Assembly (NCBI RefSeq): GCF_022678625.1 | Contig: NZ_JALBYQ010000005.1 | Span: 124,001 to 188,000 of the forward strand | Length of the DNA: 64,000 nucleotides | Source of the DNA: Aliiroseovarius subalbicans | Lineage (GTDB): Bacteria > Pseudomonadota > Alphaproteobacteria > Rhodobacterales > Rhodobacteraceae | Direction of reading: 5' to 3' | In this document: piece by piece, positions 61,614-64,000 of the stretch | Numbering within the stretch: the first letter of the stretch is position 1 | Layout: each line of letters starts with the position of its first letter | Translations under genes and position numbers: made by a program | The notes under the pieces: generated by a model | The model's input: only the letters and a program-made list of their open reading frames with translations | Databases searched by the model: none | What the model was told of the DNA's origin: nothing

Positions 61614-64000
61614 GCGCCATCTTCATCATTGTCGTCGGGCTGGGGGCGGCCTTTGCGCTTGGCCTGCTCAAGGACAGCTGGCGCAACGGGGCCTTTGCGC
61701 TGACCATGGCCGCGCTTGCCGTGATGAGCTGGATTTCGATCAGCTGGCTGGGCGCGCTGGCAAGCGGCGCGGCCCAACCCACCGATATTCTGACCGCGGG
61801 CGTGCAGCCGCCGTTTGCGATCAACCTGCGCGTGGGGCTGGCCGAGGCCGGGCTTTTGAGCGTCATCACTCTGACCGGGCTTCTCTCGGCGCTGTATCTG
61901 CGCGACGCGCTGATGCAGCAGGGGCGCCGGTCGATGGCGGTGCTGTTGATCGCGATCATGGCGCTGTCGGGCATCGTGTTGACCCGCGATATCTTCAACC
62001 TGTTCGTTTTCTTCGAATTGATGGTGATCTCGACCGGCGGCTTGGTGCTGCTGTCGGATGATGAGCGCGCGATCGGTGCGGGGTTCAAATACCTCGTGGT
62101 GACGCAGGTGATCTCGATCCTACTGCTGGTCGGCATCATCTTTACCTATCACGCGCAAGGGTCGCTCAATATCGACGACTTCGCTGCGCAACCACTGGCC
62201 GCCAAGGGCGCAGGGCTTGCCTTCTTCCTGCTGCTGATGGCCCTTGTGCTGGAACTTAAACCCTTTCCGGCGAACGGTTGGGCGCTGGACATCTATGAAA
62301 GCGCGCATCCGGGGTTCTCGGCGATCTTTTCGGCCGCGTCGGGCACTGCTGCGGTCTATGCCGCCGACAAGGTGCTGGCGACCGGCGGGGCCGAGTGGCT
62401 GCCGCTGGCCACGTTCATCGGGCTGTTCACCTTCCTTGCCTCGAACATCCTGGCGCTGCGGCAGGACAACGATCGACGGTTGCTGGGCTACAGCTCGGTT
62501 GCGCAGATTGGCCTGGTGCTTGCCGTTATCGGGCAACGCGACATCCTGGGCGACCAGTTCCTTTACATTGCCGGAGGCATTCTGATCGCCCATGCGGTCG
62601 CCAAGGCGGGGCTGTTCTGGATTTCCGGCGTGATCACCCGGCGCGAGCTGACCGCCTGGACCGTTCTGCGCCTCAACCCGCCGCTTGTGGTCGCCTTTGC
62701 CACCTTCCTGGCCATGCTGATCGGCCTGCCGCCATTCCCAGGCTTCTATGCCAAGTGGGAGCTGGCGCATCACCTTGTGGCCGAGGGGCGGGTCGCGGTG
62801 CTGGTCCTGATCCTGATCGGTGCGCTGATCGAGGCGGGATACCTGTTTCGCTGGTTCGGCCTGGCGATCAAGCGCGAGGCCCCGGTTGCGCGGCCGAAAT
62901 ATGCCCCCGGCAAGGTGTTGGTGATCTATGCCGCCGCGCTGCTGGGCTGGTATGCGGGATACCGCTGGGGCGCGTTGTCGCAATATGACAACCTGCTTCA
63001 GGCGATGCCGTTGATGGTCGCCCTGGGGTTCCTATTGATCGAAGGTCTGCCTGCGCGGATCAAGAACGTCATTGCAATCGCGGCGCTGTGTGTCTGGTTC
63101 TGGCTGAGCTATGGGTCCTTTGACCCGCTCCAGATGATCTTCGGCGTGATCTTCATGATCGGCGGCGCGGTGATTTTCCTGGCAAGCTTCCATGAAACGG
63201 GCAGGCGGCTGGGGTTCTACCCGCCAGCGATGCTGATGTACGCGGGTCTGGCCATGCTGATCGTGGCCGAAAGCTCGTTTGCCTTTTTCGCGGCCTGGGA
63301 AGTGCTGACCATCGGGTCCTATTTCCTGATCCTGCGGGGTAAGAAATCCGAACCGCACGCGCTGTCCTATCTCATGTTCTCGCTGGGCGGGGCCTTCGCG
63401 ATCCTGCTTGGTTTCGCGCTGGCCGCGGGGGGCACGGCCCCGTTGGCGATTGCCGATCTGGCACAGGTCACCGGGGCTGTTGCGCCGTGGGTCTTTGTCC
63501 TGCTTGCCATCGGCTTCATGACCAAGACCGCCGCAATCGGGCTGCACATCTGGCTGCCCGGCGCCCATGCCGAGGCCGAAGCTGACGTGTCACCGATGGT
63601 GTCAGGCGTGCTGCTCAAAGCGGGACTTTACGGCATGTTCCTGCTCTTGATGACGATGGGGCGTCAGCACCTTTTTGGCGTTGACCTGACCTATGTGCTG
63701 CTGTGGATCGGTGCGCTCAGCGCGCTCTTGGGCAATCTGATGGCGATCTTTCAGGAGGACGCCAAGCGCCTGTTGGCCTACAGCTCGATCGGCCAGATGG
63801 GCTATGCGCTGTTCGGTCTGGCGATGATGAACCATCTGGGCTGGCTGATGGCGCTGATGTTCGTGATCAACCACTATGTCTATAAATCACTTCTGTTTCT
63901 GTCGGTTGGTGGTGTCGCCAAGCGCACCGGCACGCGGGACATGTACAGGATGGGTGGATTGATCAAACTGATGCCGCTGTCCTTCATCGCGGTGTTGATC
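61608..64000 (+). CDS. mnhD: Tandem proton-conducting subunit (fused MnhD/NuoM-like plus second antiporter domain), 3' end outside window
   Basis: Starts at ATG 61608 and overlaps the mnhC stop by 6 bases; the frame stays open to the window edge (797 codons). The first half is an MnhD/NuoL-M-type antiporter: ILTRDIFNLFVFFELMVIST, KPFPANGWALDIYESAHPGF, RRLLGYSSVAQIGLVL, LPPFPGFYAKWELAHH. The second half has another core: AESSFAFFAAWEVLTIGSYF, KTAAIGLHIWLPGAHAEAEA, SPMVSGVLLKAGLYGMFLLL, KRLLAYSSIGQMGYALFGLA, as in the proton channel domain of complex I. Two antiporter domains in one protein is unusual for Mrp, where A and D are separate. Confidence 0.85.

Noticed and set aside
1-64000. CRISPR array or cas genes
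   Set aside because: No regularly spaced 25-40-base repeats were seen; the only dense repeats are the 7-mers at 38411-38970, which are too short and irregular.

Overview
The window looks like a chromosomal (or large replicon) segment of a Rhodobacteraceae/Roseobacter-type alphaproteobacterium. The core genes are GC-rich and have alphaproteobacterial character: kdsA, a KpsE-like capsule exporter, a ROK-controlled xylose operon (xylFHG, xylBA), sulfopyruvate decarboxylase comDE (typical of roseobacter sulfonate catabolism) and an Mrp/Mbh-type cation/proton antiporter operon. Species cannot be named from the sequence alone.

Layout. (1) 1-2680: end of a capsule-export gene, kdsA, a BON-MscS mechanosensitive channel, and tRNA-Gln(TTG). 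(2) 2680 to about 40300: one large accessory island directly behind the tRNA. It opens with a serine recombinase cassette (DUF3489-DUF2924-recombinase). Then come, in order: an AT-richer three-gene unit (cytosine methyltransferase, a ~1000-residue protein with two GHKL ATPase modules of which the second looks like a histidine kinase, and a receiver-like protein); an IS3 remnant; a type II restriction-modification unit (Dcm, Vsr, MvaI/BcnI-like nuclease); a ParB-methyltransferase/DUF5681/ParB unit; and a six-gene DISARM-like array (UvrD helicase, DrmA, DrmB, NERD-UvrD helicase, divergent from an unknown 988-residue protein and an SNF2 helicase). It ends with a second recombinase coupled to two ParB/RepB-like genes, a small HTH gene, an iteron-like array of TTCCCTG/CAGGGAA, a truncated recombinase and an IS6-family insertion sequence. 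(3) 40183-42660: scar region with an SDR tail, a 5'-truncated TMAO/DMSO reductase fused to a c-type heme domain, and moaA with an abnormal C-terminus. (4) 42771-55878: a sulfatase-type membrane transferase, an NAD-dependent epimerase-like gene, and the xylose locus (xylBA, an FG-GAP/ASPIC secreted protein, the ROK regulator and xylFHG). (5) 55879-57720: decayed RTX and IalB-like pseudogenes. (6) 57925-64000: comDE and the mnhE-F-G-MbhD-B-C-D antiporter operon, the last gene running off the end.

How it fits together. The island is a defence island with three probable anti-phage modules. The most unusual are the methyltransferase/dual-ATPase/receiver unit (5722-11671) and the DISARM variant lacking an evident DrmC (19187-34282). 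The xylose genes form a regulon: the same AT-rich inverted repeat lies before xylB and before xylF, a probable operator for the ROK regulator between them. All family assignments rest on reading protein motifs by eye; no database search was run.
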